Below are positions 34,631 to 43,566 of a DNA stretch of 64,000 nt, piece by piece; within the stretch, counting starts at the first letter, position 1, and every line of letters begins with the position of its first letter. The DNA is taken from assembly GCF_003987555.1 (NCBI RefSeq), contig NZ_NGJW01000010.1:23831-87830 (forward strand). Direction: 5' to 3'. Source of the stretch: Vagococcus lutrae. Lineage in GTDB: Bacteria; Bacillota; Bacilli; Lactobacillales; Vagococcaceae. The notes under the pieces were generated by a model, which was not told the origin of the DNA, did not search any database, and worked only from the letters and a program-made list of their open reading frames with translations. The position numbers and the translations under genes are program-made.

Positions 34631-35779
34631 CTAGTCTATTTGTTGGCGTTTTCGACAAATCTTCACGAGGGCTGCTGCAAAGTGTTCGACATCTTCTTCC
34701 GTGACGCCTTCACCAAAACTAATCCGCACGGACTCATTAATTGCCGGATGTCCTTCGCCATACATGGCAGTTAAGACGTGTGAGGGTTCGATATTCCCCG
34801 CCGTACAAGCGGAGCCAACTGAAATCGCAAAGCCTTGCAAATCTAATTGCATGAGTATTTGCTGACTTGGAATCCCTTCTAAATGAAGATTTAAAATATG
34901 TGGACTTTTCGGCGCTTTCGCTCCATTTACGTGAAAAGCAACACGCGCTTCGGATAGAGCTGTGATGATTGTCTCTTGGAATTTTTGATAACGTGTCTGA
35001 TTATCCATTTGAATAGTCGGGTTTAAACGCGTCAATGCTTGAGTGAATCCCATAATTCCTGGTAAATTCTCAGTGCCTGGTCGTCTTTTTAGCTCTTGCT
35101 CACCACCATGCAACATAGCGTGTAATGGCGTCCCTGTACGAGCATAGAAAAGCCCAACGCCTTTTGGTCCATTTAATTTATGGGCTGTGGCACTTAAGAA
35201 GTCTACTCCCAGTTCTTGTACATTTATTACTTCATGACCTAATGCTTGAACAGCATCTGTGTGAAATTTTGCTGGATGATCATGTAATAGTTGACCGATT
35301 TCGCGGATAGGATAACGCACGCCCACCTCATTATTCACCATCATTATCGAAACCAAGACTGTTTCTGGTCGTAAAGCATTTTTTAATGCTTCTATAGAAA
35401 TATTACCATGACGATCCACCTCTAGATAGGTCACTTCTATACCTGCTTGTTCATAAAACTCAGCCGTATGTAATACTGACGGGTGCTCTACTTTAGTCGT
35501 GATGAGATGTGGACGTGAAACTGAAGCGTGTTTCAATTGATAAAACGCCCAGTTATTACTTTCCGTACCCCCACTTGTAAAAAAGATTTCATCCGCTTTA
35601 GCGCCGATTTGTTGCGCGATTTGTTCACGCGATTTCTCTAACCGTGCATGAGCAGAACGTCCGAAAGCATGGATACTAGACGGGTTGCCATAATCTTCCG
35701 TTAAACTCTTTACCATTGTTTCAATCACAGAAGGATGAACCGGCGTGGTCGCACTGTGGTCTAAATAAACTCTTTTCAA
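34631..35779 (-). CDS. Cysteine desulfurase, NifS/IscS class
   Basis: Group I cysteine desulfurase of 382 residues. PLP-binding and catalytic parts: YLDHSATTPVHP, SGGTESNNWA, the lysine in SATAHKLNGPKG, and the persulfide cysteine in the long flexible loop SVGSACTAGNIEPSHVL. The long loop separates it from SufS. With mnmA nearby it is probably the sulfur donor for tRNA thiolation (as YrvO is in Bacillus). It follows the acyltransferase gene by 2 bases. Confidence 0.94.
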   Translation of the reverse strand: MKRVYLDHSATTPVHPSVIETMVKSLTEDYGNPSSIHAFGRSAHARLEKSREQIAQQIGAKADEIFFTSGGTESNNWAFYQLKHASVSRPHLITTKVEHPSVLHTAEFYEQAGIEVTYLEVDRHGNISIEALKNALRPETVLVSIMMVNNEVGVRYPIREIGQLLHDHPAKFHTDAVQALGHEVINVQELGVDFLSATAHKLNGPKGVGLFYARTGTPLHAMLHGGEQELKRRPGTENLPGIMGFTQALTRLNPTIQMDNQTRYQKFQETIITALSEARVAFHVNGAKAPKSPHILNLHLEGIPSQQILMQLDLQGFAISVGSACTAGNIEPSHVLTAMYGEGHPAINESVRISFGEGVTEEDVEHFAAALVKICRKRQQID

Positions 35780-35781
35780 CT

Positions 35782-36807
35782 TTATTCCTTCTTTCGTGTT
35801 TTATCCTTGCTTTTCCATTTTATCAAATTATCACTCACCATACTAAACATTCGGTCTAAACTTTTCTTAAAAATAGGACGTGTGAATAAAGCCGTCATCA
35901 CAATACTTAATGCGACAATTAAGAAAAATAGCCAAGGTTTTAATGTTAATTCTCCCATATCCATACTTCTAAGACTTTTAACAATGAAACCATGTAATAA
36001 ATAAGCATACAATGTATTCTCGCCTAAATAGGTAAAGCGATATTTTTTTCGTGGAACCAATGTGAAAAAAGCAAAAATGGCAATAAAACTAATCAAGTAG
36101 ACGAATAAACGGACAATCCCACCTACTTCAGGATTTTCTAAAAAATGGTCGTAAGGCTTCGACCCAAAAAACCAATACTTATTCCAAACTTCTGCATAAG
36201 TCACTAGCTTGGCTAATAAGACAAAAAGAATGATCCCTACGACTCTCATTGCTGGTTTCTTTGTTTTTTCAAAAAAAGAGGCCTGTAAATAAAAACCTAA
36301 TAGAAAAAAGGGAAAAAAGACCATCGTCCGTGATAAACTCAAAAACTGATCGATGCCTGGAGCATAGCCTGCTAATAATCCGATTACAATGGCAATCGTC
36401 ATCCCCATTAAGGGCGTAAAACGGTCAAATAGATACAACGCAACATTCCAAAAAAACATACTTAAAAGAAACCACAGTGACCAATGAGGATTTAGAAATT
36501 GAAGCGATACTTTGCCAGAACTTTGAATCATAAAATAAAAAAGACTGTAGATAAACTGAAAAACTACATAGGGTACTAACATCGTTTCCGCTGTTTTTCT
36601 CAAATAACCTGGTCGACGAATATTTTTAGAAAAATAACCGCTAATTAAAATAAAGCCAGGCATGTGAAACGTGTATATCAAGTAATATAAATCTTCGATT
36701 TGAGAATAGTCTTCTACAAATGGTTGAATTAAATGCCCAAATATCACTAAAAATATCAAGAGTAATTTGGCATTATCAAAATAAGGATCTCGTACTTTTT
36801 CCGTCAC
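35782..36807 (-). CDS. Acyltransferase-3 family membrane protein
   Basis: Polytopic membrane protein of 341 residues with about ten hydrophobic segments and the acyltransferase-3 opening (YFDNAKLLLIFLVIFGHLIQP, with the catalytic-type His in FGH). FHMPGFILISGYFSK and the late YAYLLHGFIVK also fit the family. Relatives O-acetylate cell-surface sugars; this one may modify wall polymers. It is the first gene before the cysteine desulfurase, 2 bases apart, an odd functional pairing that may only share a promoter. Confidence 0.87.
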   Translation of the reverse strand: MTEKVRDPYFDNAKLLLIFLVIFGHLIQPFVEDYSQIEDLYYLIYTFHMPGFILISGYFSKNIRRPGYLRKTAETMLVPYVVFQFIYSLFYFMIQSSGKVSLQFLNPHWSLWFLLSMFFWNVALYLFDRFTPLMGMTIAIVIGLLAGYAPGIDQFLSLSRTMVFFPFFLLGFYLQASFFEKTKKPAMRVVGIILFVLLAKLVTYAEVWNKYWFFGSKPYDHFLENPEVGGIVRLFVYLISFIAIFAFFTLVPRKKYRFTYLGENTLYAYLLHGFIVKSLRSMDMGELTLKPWLFFLIVALSIVMTALFTRPIFKKSLDRMFSMVSDNLIKWKSKDKTRKKE

Positions 36808-36868
36808 ACATATCGCCTCCTTTTTTTAATCATAACAAATAACCTTGACTAAAAAAACAAAAACGATA

Positions 36869-36912
36869 AAAACGGATGACCGTTTCCATTCCTTTAAACA
36901 GTCATCCGTTTT
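36869..36912 (-). terminator. Terminator of the nudF-mtnN operon
   Basis: AAAACGGATGAC and GTCATCCGTTTT form a 12-bp stem around a 20-base loop; T-rich run on the minus strand, directly after the isochorismatase-like gene. Confidence 0.88.
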
Positions 36913-36915
36913 CTA

Positions 36916-37461
36916 TTAAATAATCGTAGCTCCTAATGTATTTTTAAAATGCTTTAAGGCCCATTCATGACCGACAGGGTCAAAACTAGCGACGCCTTTT
37001 TCATGAATCACTATTTTATATCCTAAATTGTAAGCATCGATAGCCGTATGCAAGACACAAATATCTGTACAGACACCTACAATATGAACTTCTTGAATCT
37101 GTCTTTCACGCAAACGCACATCTAAATCGGTACCGCTAAATGCGGAATAGTGCCGTTTATCTAGCCAATAAACATTAGAAGCACGTTGATGCTTTTCATA
37201 CCATTGAGCGAGCTCACCATATAACTCTCTTCCTGCTGTTCCTACAATATTATGAGGAGGAAACAGCTGATTTTCAGGATGATACTGGTCATCTTCATCA
37301 TGTCCGTCAATCGGAAAGACCACGTAGTCACCACGTTTAAAAAAGGTATCCGTAATGTCAACAATATCTTTTTCTAACTTTTGGCCATCACAACCAGTCG
37401 TCAATTTCCCATCTGTTGCGACAAAATCATATGTGTAATCAATATTTAACAATGCCTTCAT
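36916..37461 (-). CDS. Isochorismatase-family cysteine hydrolase (nicotinamidase-like)
   Basis: Cysteine hydrolase of 181 residues. The catalytic triad is visible: Asp8 in LLNIDYTYDF, Lys in LDKRHYSAFSGT and Cys in HIVGVCTDICVLHTA. The sequence VVFPIDGHDEDDQYHPE resembles the metal-binding region of nicotinamidases (D.H....H). It may deamidate nicotinamide to nicotinate for NAD synthesis, which would also suit LarB's need for NaAD, but the exact substrate is unproven. It is last in the operon, 18 bases after mtnN. Confidence 0.85.
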   Translation of the reverse strand: MKALLNIDYTYDFVATDGKLTTGCDGQKLEKDIVDITDTFFKRGDYVVFPIDGHDEDDQYHPENQLFPPHNIVGTAGRELYGELAQWYEKHQRASNVYWLDKRHYSAFSGTDLDVRLRERQIQEVHIVGVCTDICVLHTAIDAYNLGYKIVIHEKGVASFDPVGHEWALKHFKNTLGATII

Positions 37462-37479
37462 CTCGATCGTCTCCTTTTA

Positions 37480-38169
37480 TTATGCGTGAGCTAACCAATT
37501 TAAAACCATTTCTGCCGAACGCTTACCTGCCGTAATAATAAATTCATCAAATGTTTGGGCTGCTTCCTCATCTGCGACGTCGCTAACCGCTCTGACCACT
37601 ACAAACGGAACTTGTGCTTGTGTAGCCACCTGAGCAATCGCTGCGCCTTCCATCTCATTAACCAAAGCGTCAGGAAAATCCGCTTTAATTTGCTGAATCA
37701 TCGCTTGGCTATGGACGAATGTATCACCCGTTACTATCTCCCCTTGACGCACTGATAGCCCTGTTACTTCAGCCGCGCGTGTGATTGTTTCCATCGCCGT
37801 TTCATCTGCTTCATAGTATAAAGGCATTCCAGCCATTTGTCCTTTTTTATAGCCAAATGCTGTCACGTCGACATCAAAATAGGCTAACCGTGTAGAAACC
37901 ACGACATCCCCAATTTTCAATCCTTCACCTATCCCCCCAGCAGAACCTGTGTTAACGAGCATATCGACTTGATAGCGGTCAATTAATAACGTGGCTGTCA
38001 TGGCGGCCATACCTTTACCAATACCTGATTGGACGACTACCACATCGTGTTCGCCGATTTTTCCAGAAACAAATGTATTCCCAAAAACTTCTACAGTTTC
38101 TGAAGCGGTCATCGCCGCTTTTAAAGCGATAAGTTCTTCTGCCATCGCACCGATTATTCCAATTTTCAT
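37480..38169 (-). CDS. mtnN: 5'-methylthioadenosine/S-adenosylhomocysteine nucleosidase
   Basis: MtnN (Pfs) of 229 residues cleaves adenine from methylthioadenosine and S-adenosylhomocysteine, recycling methyl-cycle products and feeding LuxS. Seen: IGIIGAMAEELIAL with catalytic Glu11, VQSGIGKGMAAM, VNTGSAGGIG, VNEMEGAAIAQVA with the ribose-binding Met-Glu, and VRAVSDVAD with the catalytic Asp. It lies 11 bases after the small membrane-protein gene. Confidence 0.96.
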   Translation of the reverse strand: MKIGIIGAMAEELIALKAAMTASETVEVFGNTFVSGKIGEHDVVVVQSGIGKGMAAMTATLLIDRYQVDMLVNTGSAGGIGEGLKIGDVVVSTRLAYFDVDVTAFGYKKGQMAGMPLYYEADETAMETITRAAEVTGLSVRQGEIVTGDTFVHSQAMIQQIKADFPDALVNEMEGAAIAQVATQAQVPFVVVRAVSDVADEEAAQTFDEFIITAGKRSAEMVLNWLAHA

Positions 38170-38180
38170 CCTATTTCCTC

Positions 38181-38456
38181 CTATAAAAAAAAGACGGCTA
38201 AGAAAACCACGAGTAACATGAGGCCGACTACTAAAATTGCCTTCGTTAAGAAATGACTTCTTTCTCTGACTTGATTGGCATATTCTGAGCGCGACATTGT
38301 AATTTTGGGCTCTTTATTCTTTTCTTTTTTAAATTTTTTAGCGATTTCTGCTTCTTTTTCTTCAAATTCTTGTTGCAGTTTTCGTACACGAGACTCTTCT
38401 TCTTTTTGAAGTTCTCTGATTTTACTGCGTGTTAATAAGGGTTCCTTATTCCCCAT
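38181..38456 (-). CDS. Small protein with coiled coil and C-terminal membrane anchor
   Basis: Unrecognised protein of 91 residues. Residues 12-45 are highly charged and heptad-like (ELQKEEESRVRKLQQEFEEK), giving a likely coiled coil. A single hydrophobic helix at about 70-91 (LTKAILVVGLMLLVVFLAVFFL) ends the protein, so it is probably tail-anchored with the charged part in the cytoplasm. It overlaps nudF by 11 bases and precedes mtnN. The function is unknown. Confidence 0.75.
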   Translation of the reverse strand: MGNKEPLLTRSKIRELQKEEESRVRKLQQEFEEKEAEIAKKFKKEKNKEPKITMSRSEYANQVRERSHFLTKAILVVGLMLLVVFLAVFFL

Positions 38457-39015
38457 TCATTGAACCTCCCATAGATTCTATTTCCCATTGCATGATAGCA
38501 ATAATCGTTTTACTGTCACAAATCTCACCCGTAGCAATCGCCTGCTTGGCTTCATCTAATGTCAGTTGATGGATAGACAACCACTCATCGTCATCTCGTG
38601 GCAAAGGATCTGGGACTTGATACAACCCTTTTGCGATAAATAGATGCATCATTTCATTAGCAAAACCAGGTGAAAGAGAAAAGGTCATGTACGGCTCCAT
38701 TTTTTCACAACGATAGCCAACCTCTTCTTCTAACTCTCGATGCGCTGTTAAAATCGGCTCCTCTCCTTCTCGGTCGAGTTTTCCCGCAGGAATTTCTAAA
38801 ATCGTTCGTTCAAGCGGTTTGCGATACTGTTTAACAAGTAATATACGATTGTCAGATGTAATCGCTATAATGCCGACTCCACCATTATGAAAAACTAATT
38901 CTCGTTGGCCAACCGACCCGTCTGGTAAACGTACTTTATCCACAGCCACATCTATTATTTTACCACTAAAGATGGTTTCTCTGGAAAGTGTTTTTTCTTC
39001 AAAATTTTCTGTCAT
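38446..39015 (-). CDS. nudF: NUDIX hydrolase, ADP-ribose pyrophosphatase type
   Basis: NUDIX protein of 189 residues that probably hydrolyses ADP-ribose to AMP and ribose 5-phosphate. The NUDIX box starts at the Gly of PAGKLDREGEEP and ends in RELEEEVGY; it seems to have one residue more than the usual G-x5-E spacing. The N-terminal FSGKIIDVAVDKVRLPDG and the LVKQYRKPLERTILEIPAG block fit NudF. I start at MTENFEEK. It is the first gene of the operon. Confidence 0.9.
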   Translation of the reverse strand: MTENFEEKTLSRETIFSGKIIDVAVDKVRLPDGSVGQRELVFHNGGVGIIAITSDNRILLVKQYRKPLERTILEIPAGKLDREGEEPILTAHRELEEEVGYRCEKMEPYMTFSLSPGFANEMMHLFIAKGLYQVPDPLPRDDDEWLSIHQLTLDEAKQAIATGEICDSKTIIAIMQWEIESMGGSMNGE

Positions 39016-39046
39016 GATGACGCCACCCATTTCATAGTTTGCTCAT

Positions 39047-39075
39047 ATAATACCTTTTTCTAGCAAATAATTCAA
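39047..39075 (-). promoter_or_regulatory. Promoter of the nudF operon
   Basis: Minus-strand TTGAAT (39070-39075), 17 bases, TATTAT (39047-39052), about 30 bases before the nudF start. Confidence 0.65.
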
Positions 39076-39134
39076 ACACAGTAAGTCTGAGATGAAATCC
39101 AACTCAAGACGGATAGTTTTGTTATCTCTTTCTA

Positions 39135-39143
39135 TGGTAAAAT
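39135..39143 (+). promoter_or_regulatory. Extended -10 of the xpaC-telA operon
   Basis: TGGTAAAAT, a TGn-type extended -10, about 38 bases before the start; -35 is weak. Confidence 0.4.
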
Positions 39144-39181
39144 AAGTGTAATCAAGAAATGACTGAATAGGAGTGAGAGAC

Positions 39182-39940
39182 ATGAAAAAAAATAAATGGA
39201 TGAAATGGTTGCTCTACTTTTTTGCCATAGTAGGTGCCTTGACAATTGTCGATGAGAGTTCGGGACTTTTAGATAGTCTTTTCCCTCTCATAATACTGGC
39301 CTTCATCATATACGGTATTAAACGTTGGTGGGATAAACGACAGCAAGCAAAACAAGCGGATGTCTCAGTGAACATGCCTCCGTTACGTCAAGATTTAACT
39401 CAACATTATCATGAAGCAGGCTTAGACGACCAGCAAATTAAGTTTTTCCGTGAAACGATGAATACAGCACGCGTACAAATTGAAACGCTTGAACAACAGA
39501 TGAATCAAGTTGCTAAACTAAAAGCGATTAATTTAAAAACACAAGCAGTAAAAGCAGCACAAGGTATTTTTAAAGAGCTCGTTAAAGAGCCACAAAAACT
39601 GCATCGCGCTGACGGCTTTCTTTACAATCATTTACCTAATTTGGTAGACTTGACAGAGAAGTACATTACGATTAATGATCATGATATTAAAACTGCTAAC
39701 ACTTACGAAGCGCTTCAAAAAAGTGCCGAAGTGATTGAACAAGTTTCATCTCTCGTGGTAAAAGACTTTGAGCAACTCGTTGCCGAAGATTTAGCAGAGA
39801 TGGACGTTGAAGTCAGTCTAGCTGAACAACAATTAGCACGTCAACATGAAGAAGCATCTACATCTCAGGCATTTGAAGAGCCTGACACGACAAACGATGA
39901 AGGAGAGGATGGCACAGATGGATCAACACACAACGGATGA
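39182..39940 (+). CDS. XpaC-like membrane-associated protein
   Basis: Protein of 252 residues similar to XpaC, annotated in Bacillus as a 5-bromo-4-chloroindolyl phosphate hydrolysis protein; its true role is unclear. Two hydrophobic segments near the N-terminus (about residues 7-45) are followed by a long charged, mostly helical domain and an acidic tail. AGGAG lies 8 bases before the chosen ATG; a GTG three codons upstream is the alternative. It overlaps the telA-like gene by 23 bases, the usual xpaC-telA pairing. Confidence 0.82.
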   Translation: MKKNKWMKWLLYFFAIVGALTIVDESSGLLDSLFPLIILAFIIYGIKRWWDKRQQAKQADVSVNMPPLRQDLTQHYHEAGLDDQQIKFFRETMNTARVQIETLEQQMNQVAKLKAINLKTQAVKAAQGIFKELVKEPQKLHRADGFLYNHLPNLVDLTEKYITINDHDIKTANTYEALQKSAEVIEQVSSLVVKDFEQLVAEDLAEMDVEVSLAEQQLARQHEEASTSQAFEEPDTTNDEGEDGTDGSTHNG

Positions 39941-41120
39941 ATTAAAACAAACACAACCTGTTCATGATACACTGGATGACTTATTAAGTAACCCTTTTGC
40001 TAATACCCAAGATGCGGCAGGAACGTTAGCGAAACAAACATCAGAAGCGGCCTTACATGATGAAGCACCCGCTCCTCGTCTACTTGATCGCTTAGACCCT
40101 GAGCGACAAGCTCAAGCGCGTCAATTAGCCGAACAAATCGATGTTCAAGACTCACAATCTGTTTTAAGTTACGGTGCAGCGGCTCAACAAAAGCTAGGTG
40201 AATTTTCTCATTCTATGCTTCACCATGTACAAGCTCAAGACATTGGTCCTGTCGGTGATACGTTAAATGAATTAATGTATCGTTTAAATGAAGCAAGTCC
40301 GCAAGAATTACAAGTGCAAGAACGCAATGTTTTCAAACGCATGTTTGGCAAAGTGAAAGAATCTATCTATGAGATGACAGCCAAATATCAGCAAATTGGG
40401 GCACAAATTGATAAAATTGCGGTCAAACTGGATCGTGAAAAAAATGGCCTCTTGAGTGATAACGTCATGCTAGAACAACTTTATCATAAAAATAAAGATT
40501 ATTTCGATGCGTTGAATATCTATATTGCAGCTGGCGAACTGAAAAAAGAGGAGCTACAAACGAAAATTATTCCAGAAGCCATGCAAAAGGCAGAACAAAC
40601 TGGTGACCAAATGGACGTTCAAGTCGTTAATGATTTAAATCAATTTTTAGACCGTTTAGATAAACGAACGCATGATTTAACATTAGCGCGCCAAATTACG
40701 ATACAACAGGCTCCGCAAATTCGCTTAATTCAAAATACAAATCAAGCCTTAGCAGAAAAGATTCAAGCGTCAATCAACACCGCCATTCCTTTGTGGAAAA
40801 ATCAAGTGGCAATTGCCTTAACACTCTTGCGTCAAAAAGACGCGGTAACGGCACAGCGCCAAGTTTCAGAAACAACGAACGAGTTATTGAAGAAAAACTC
40901 AGAAATGTTAAAAATTTCAGCAATTGAAACGGCGGAAGAAAATGAGCGTGGTTTAGTGGATATTGAAACTCTACAACAAACACAAAACGACCTTGTTGAA
41001 ACCATACAAGAAACCATGCGTATTCAACAAGAAGGAAAAGAAAAACGTCGCCTAGCTGAAATCGAGCTTAGCCAGCTAGAAGATGATTTAAAAAATAAAT
41101 TATTAGAAATGACGCATTAA
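39918..41120 (+). CDS. TelA-like toxic anion resistance protein
   Basis: TelA/KlaA family protein of about 400 residues, named for tellurite resistance but present in many Firmicutes without tellurium genes; roles in cell-envelope stress have been proposed. Mostly helical and charged: [59 protein letters not shown], and [26 protein letters not shown] are recognisable family blocks. The start is the ATG before DQHTTDE with GAGAGG nearby; longer frames run into xpaC. It ends at a strong terminator. Confidence 0.85.
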   Translation: MDQHTTDELKQTQPVHDTLDDLLSNPFANTQDAAGTLAKQTSEAALHDEAPAPRLLDRLDPERQAQARQLAEQIDVQDSQSVLSYGAAAQQKLGEFSHSMLHHVQAQDIGPVGDTLNELMYRLNEASPQELQVQERNVFKRMFGKVKESIYEMTAKYQQIGAQIDKIAVKLDREKNGLLSDNVMLEQLYHKNKDYFDALNIYIAAGELKKEELQTKIIPEAMQKAEQTGDQMDVQVVNDLNQFLDRLDKRTHDLTLARQITIQQAPQIRLIQNTNQALAEKIQASINTAIPLWKNQVAIALTLLRQKDAVTAQRQVSETTNELLKKNSEMLKISAIETAEENERGLVDIETLQQTQNDLVETIQETMRIQQEGKEKRRLAEIELSQLEDDLKNKLLEMTH

Positions 41121-41126
41121 AAAATA

Positions 41127-41169
41127 ACGATTGGGACTTTACAATGATACTTGTAAAGTCCCAATCGTT
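41127..41169. terminator. Bidirectional terminator between telA-like gene and gshF
   Basis: AACGATTGGGACTTTACAA pairs with its complement (about 18 bp, one bulge), with A- and T-rich flanks on both sides. Confidence 0.88.
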
Positions 41170-43461
41170 TTATTTTTCAAATAGTAAGTCTAACACGTCT
41201 TGGGTTAAACGACGTCCCTGTCCTTTATATGGAAAGGCGTGCATGTGCATAGCGGGATTAAAGTTCGCTTCAATAATACCATAGTGACGGCTATCTCTTG
41301 TAGCTGGAATCGTCTTATCTGGAATAATTAAATCAATCCCAGAAACTTTTGCTCCCAGTGCTGCAACTGCTTCAATCGCAATTGTTTTATAGCTTTCATC
41401 AAAATCATCCGTCATATCAATCGAGTCGCCACCGGTACTAACATTTGAATTTTCCCGTAAATAAACAACTTCCCCTTTTGGTAAGACATCAGAAATTTCA
41501 TAACCTTGTTCTGCTAACATAAGTTTCTCAATGTCGCCTAATTGAATCCACTCTAACGGCGAGCGATGATGTGAACCGCGAAGAGGGTCTTGATTTTTTT
41601 CAGCAACTAATGCTTCAATCGTTTTCTCGCCGTCCCCTGTTACATTAGCCGGTACACGTAACATAATCGCTTTTACTTGATTATCAATCACAAAGAAACG
41701 ATATTCTGTTCCAGGTAAAAATTCTTCTACTAGTACAGCACTATCCTCTTTAAAGGCAATAGCTAGTGCCTCTTTAAAGTGTGCTTTTGTTGCTCCTTCT
41801 TTAAAAATCGTGATACCTAAACCATAATTAGTCGATTTCGGCTTAATCACAATCCCCAGACCGTCAAATCGCGCAAAATCAGCCATAGCCGTGTCAATAT
41901 CTTGATACTCTGCTCCTTGTGGCACGCGGAATCCTTCTTGCGCTAATAATTTTTTCGTCACGGTCTTATTTTCCATTATCAAAGGGACGATATAACTATC
42001 TTTGCTTGTCATATTGGCATTTTTAACGTATTCAATTTTTTTCGGTGTCTGTCGACGATCCGTTAATTTTAAAAACTGGTCTTGTTTATCTAGGACTTCC
42101 ACTCCAAAACCACGCTGTAACGCATCAAACATGAGTAATTGTGTGGATAACTCCATATCACGAAATCCTTCTAGTTGATAAGGCTTAGCGTGTGCTTTTT
42201 CGTAATATGCTCTTCCTAACTCTCGTGCTAACGTCGCGTTGGTCGTACCCGATTGGTAAGCTTTTGCCATACGTCCACTTAACGTCAACTCTGGCTGTGC
42301 TAATTTTTCGCGTTGGTCGTTAATTAAGACTTGCCAACGTTCACTATCATCCCACGCTTGCACCATGTCACTCATTCCTCTTAATAGTGCTTCCCCTTCC
42401 ATTTTCATGGCAGTAGGATTTAATGGGTGTTCTAAAGCAACTTGATTATTATACTGCTCGCCACGTTTTAATAACTCATCATAATCTGTATCCTCTTCCT
42501 TCATCCAGACTAAATACATCATAAATAGATGAAGAAACTCAATCGTTTCCTTAGCGATACCATACGGTGAATACGGATCATTATCAATATTTCGTAATTC
42601 AATATAATGAATACCCGTATGCTTTAAATCCGAAACATGTTCCCCACCACGTAAGCGAACGGCTGCGTAAAACTCTTTTTCTTCAGATAGGATGCCACGT
42701 TCAACTAAACATTCTATATCGTGAATATATTGCTCAATCGAGCGATATGAGACAAAAACATCGTCATGGTTGGTATAGCCGTATTCACTATTGCGAATAC
42801 TGCGCACTAAGTCTTGCGGTCCTTCGCCGATATTTTCATCAAAATAACGCGCTTCTGCTTGAGGAGAGGCTCCAAAAAGATATGTTATAAGCCAACGATA
42901 ACGCATATAGTGACGAGAAGCTTTCAAGTATAAGTCCGTTTTAAACTGTTCAAGCGAATCGAATGTCGTTTGAGCATGAAACAGACTACAAATAAATTCA
43001 GGGGAATATTCAAAGTTAAAATGAATTCCACTTACCATTTGCTTGCGTTTACCATAAGACTTCGCTAAATAACGTCGATATAAGACGTCTTCAAACTTAT
43101 CTAATTTAGCAATGATAATATCTTCTTCTTTTTCTGGTAACGCTGGCGGCATACTGAGTGGCCATAACATTTCATCTTTATTCATCGAGCGTAACGTCAC
43201 TTCATGCAACGCACCTAAATAGGCTAATACTTCTTCTGCAGACGGTAACGCTGGCGTGATAATTTCTACTTGTGTTTCGCTAAAATCCGTTTGAATCGTT
43301 GGATGAAAGCGACGATTTCCTAACAAAGCAGGATGATCAGTTGTCGCTAGCTCTCCGTCGAGCGTCACACGCTGACTTTCTTTTTCGATACCAAAACGAG
43401 CATGTTTAAAAAGCCCTTGAATTGGGTCTTGATTCAATAGTGTTTGTAAATTATGGATCAT
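41170..43461 (-). CDS. gshF: GshF, bifunctional glutamate-cysteine ligase/glutathione synthetase
   Basis: Fused glutathione-synthesis enzyme of 763 residues. The N-terminal two thirds are a gamma-glutamylcysteine ligase (GIEKESQRV near residue 23, FSETQVEIITP, SGIHFNFEYS, YIELRNIDNDPYSPYG). The C-terminal third is an ATP-grasp domain (about residues 490-755: VIKPKSTNYGLGI, VEEFLPGTEYRFFVID, GIIEANFNPAMHMHAFP). This fusion is typical of streptococci, enterococci and Listeria. It has its own promoter (extended -10) and terminator, so it is monocistronic. Confidence 0.97.
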   Translation of the reverse strand: MIHNLQTLLNQDPIQGLFKHARFGIEKESQRVTLDGELATTDHPALLGNRRFHPTIQTDFSETQVEIITPALPSAEEVLAYLGALHEVTLRSMNKDEMLWPLSMPPALPEKEEDIIIAKLDKFEDVLYRRYLAKSYGKRKQMVSGIHFNFEYSPEFICSLFHAQTTFDSLEQFKTDLYLKASRHYMRYRWLITYLFGASPQAEARYFDENIGEGPQDLVRSIRNSEYGYTNHDDVFVSYRSIEQYIHDIECLVERGILSEEKEFYAAVRLRGGEHVSDLKHTGIHYIELRNIDNDPYSPYGIAKETIEFLHLFMMYLVWMKEEDTDYDELLKRGEQYNNQVALEHPLNPTAMKMEGEALLRGMSDMVQAWDDSERWQVLINDQREKLAQPELTLSGRMAKAYQSGTTNATLARELGRAYYEKAHAKPYQLEGFRDMELSTQLLMFDALQRGFGVEVLDKQDQFLKLTDRRQTPKKIEYVKNANMTSKDSYIVPLIMENKTVTKKLLAQEGFRVPQGAEYQDIDTAMADFARFDGLGIVIKPKSTNYGLGITIFKEGATKAHFKEALAIAFKEDSAVLVEEFLPGTEYRFFVIDNQVKAIMLRVPANVTGDGEKTIEALVAEKNQDPLRGSHHRSPLEWIQLGDIEKLMLAEQGYEISDVLPKGEVVYLRENSNVSTGGDSIDMTDDFDESYKTIAIEAVAALGAKVSGIDLIIPDKTIPATRDSRHYGIIEANFNPAMHMHAFPYKGQGRRLTQDVLDLLFEK

Positions 43462-43495
43462 TTTAAGACCACCTTTTGTTCATTTTCATTCCTTC

Positions 43496-43504
43496 ATTAT
43501 ACCA
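43496..43504 (-). promoter_or_regulatory. Extended -10 promoter of gshF
   Basis: Minus-strand TGGTATAAT, a perfect TGnTATAAT element about 35 bases before the gshF start; -35 is poor. Confidence 0.6.
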
Positions 43505-43540
43505 TTGACGAATTGAAATTGCTTATAATTGGTCTGTAAC

Positions 43541-43566
43541 AAAAAAAGCTGATATTAATCAGCTTT
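43541..43566 (-). terminator. Terminator containing the ftsY stop codon
   Basis: AAAGCTGAT, ATTA, ATCAGCTTT with a T-run on the minus strand. The loop contains the ftsY stop codon (43555-43557), so the stem is partly coding. Confidence 0.85.
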
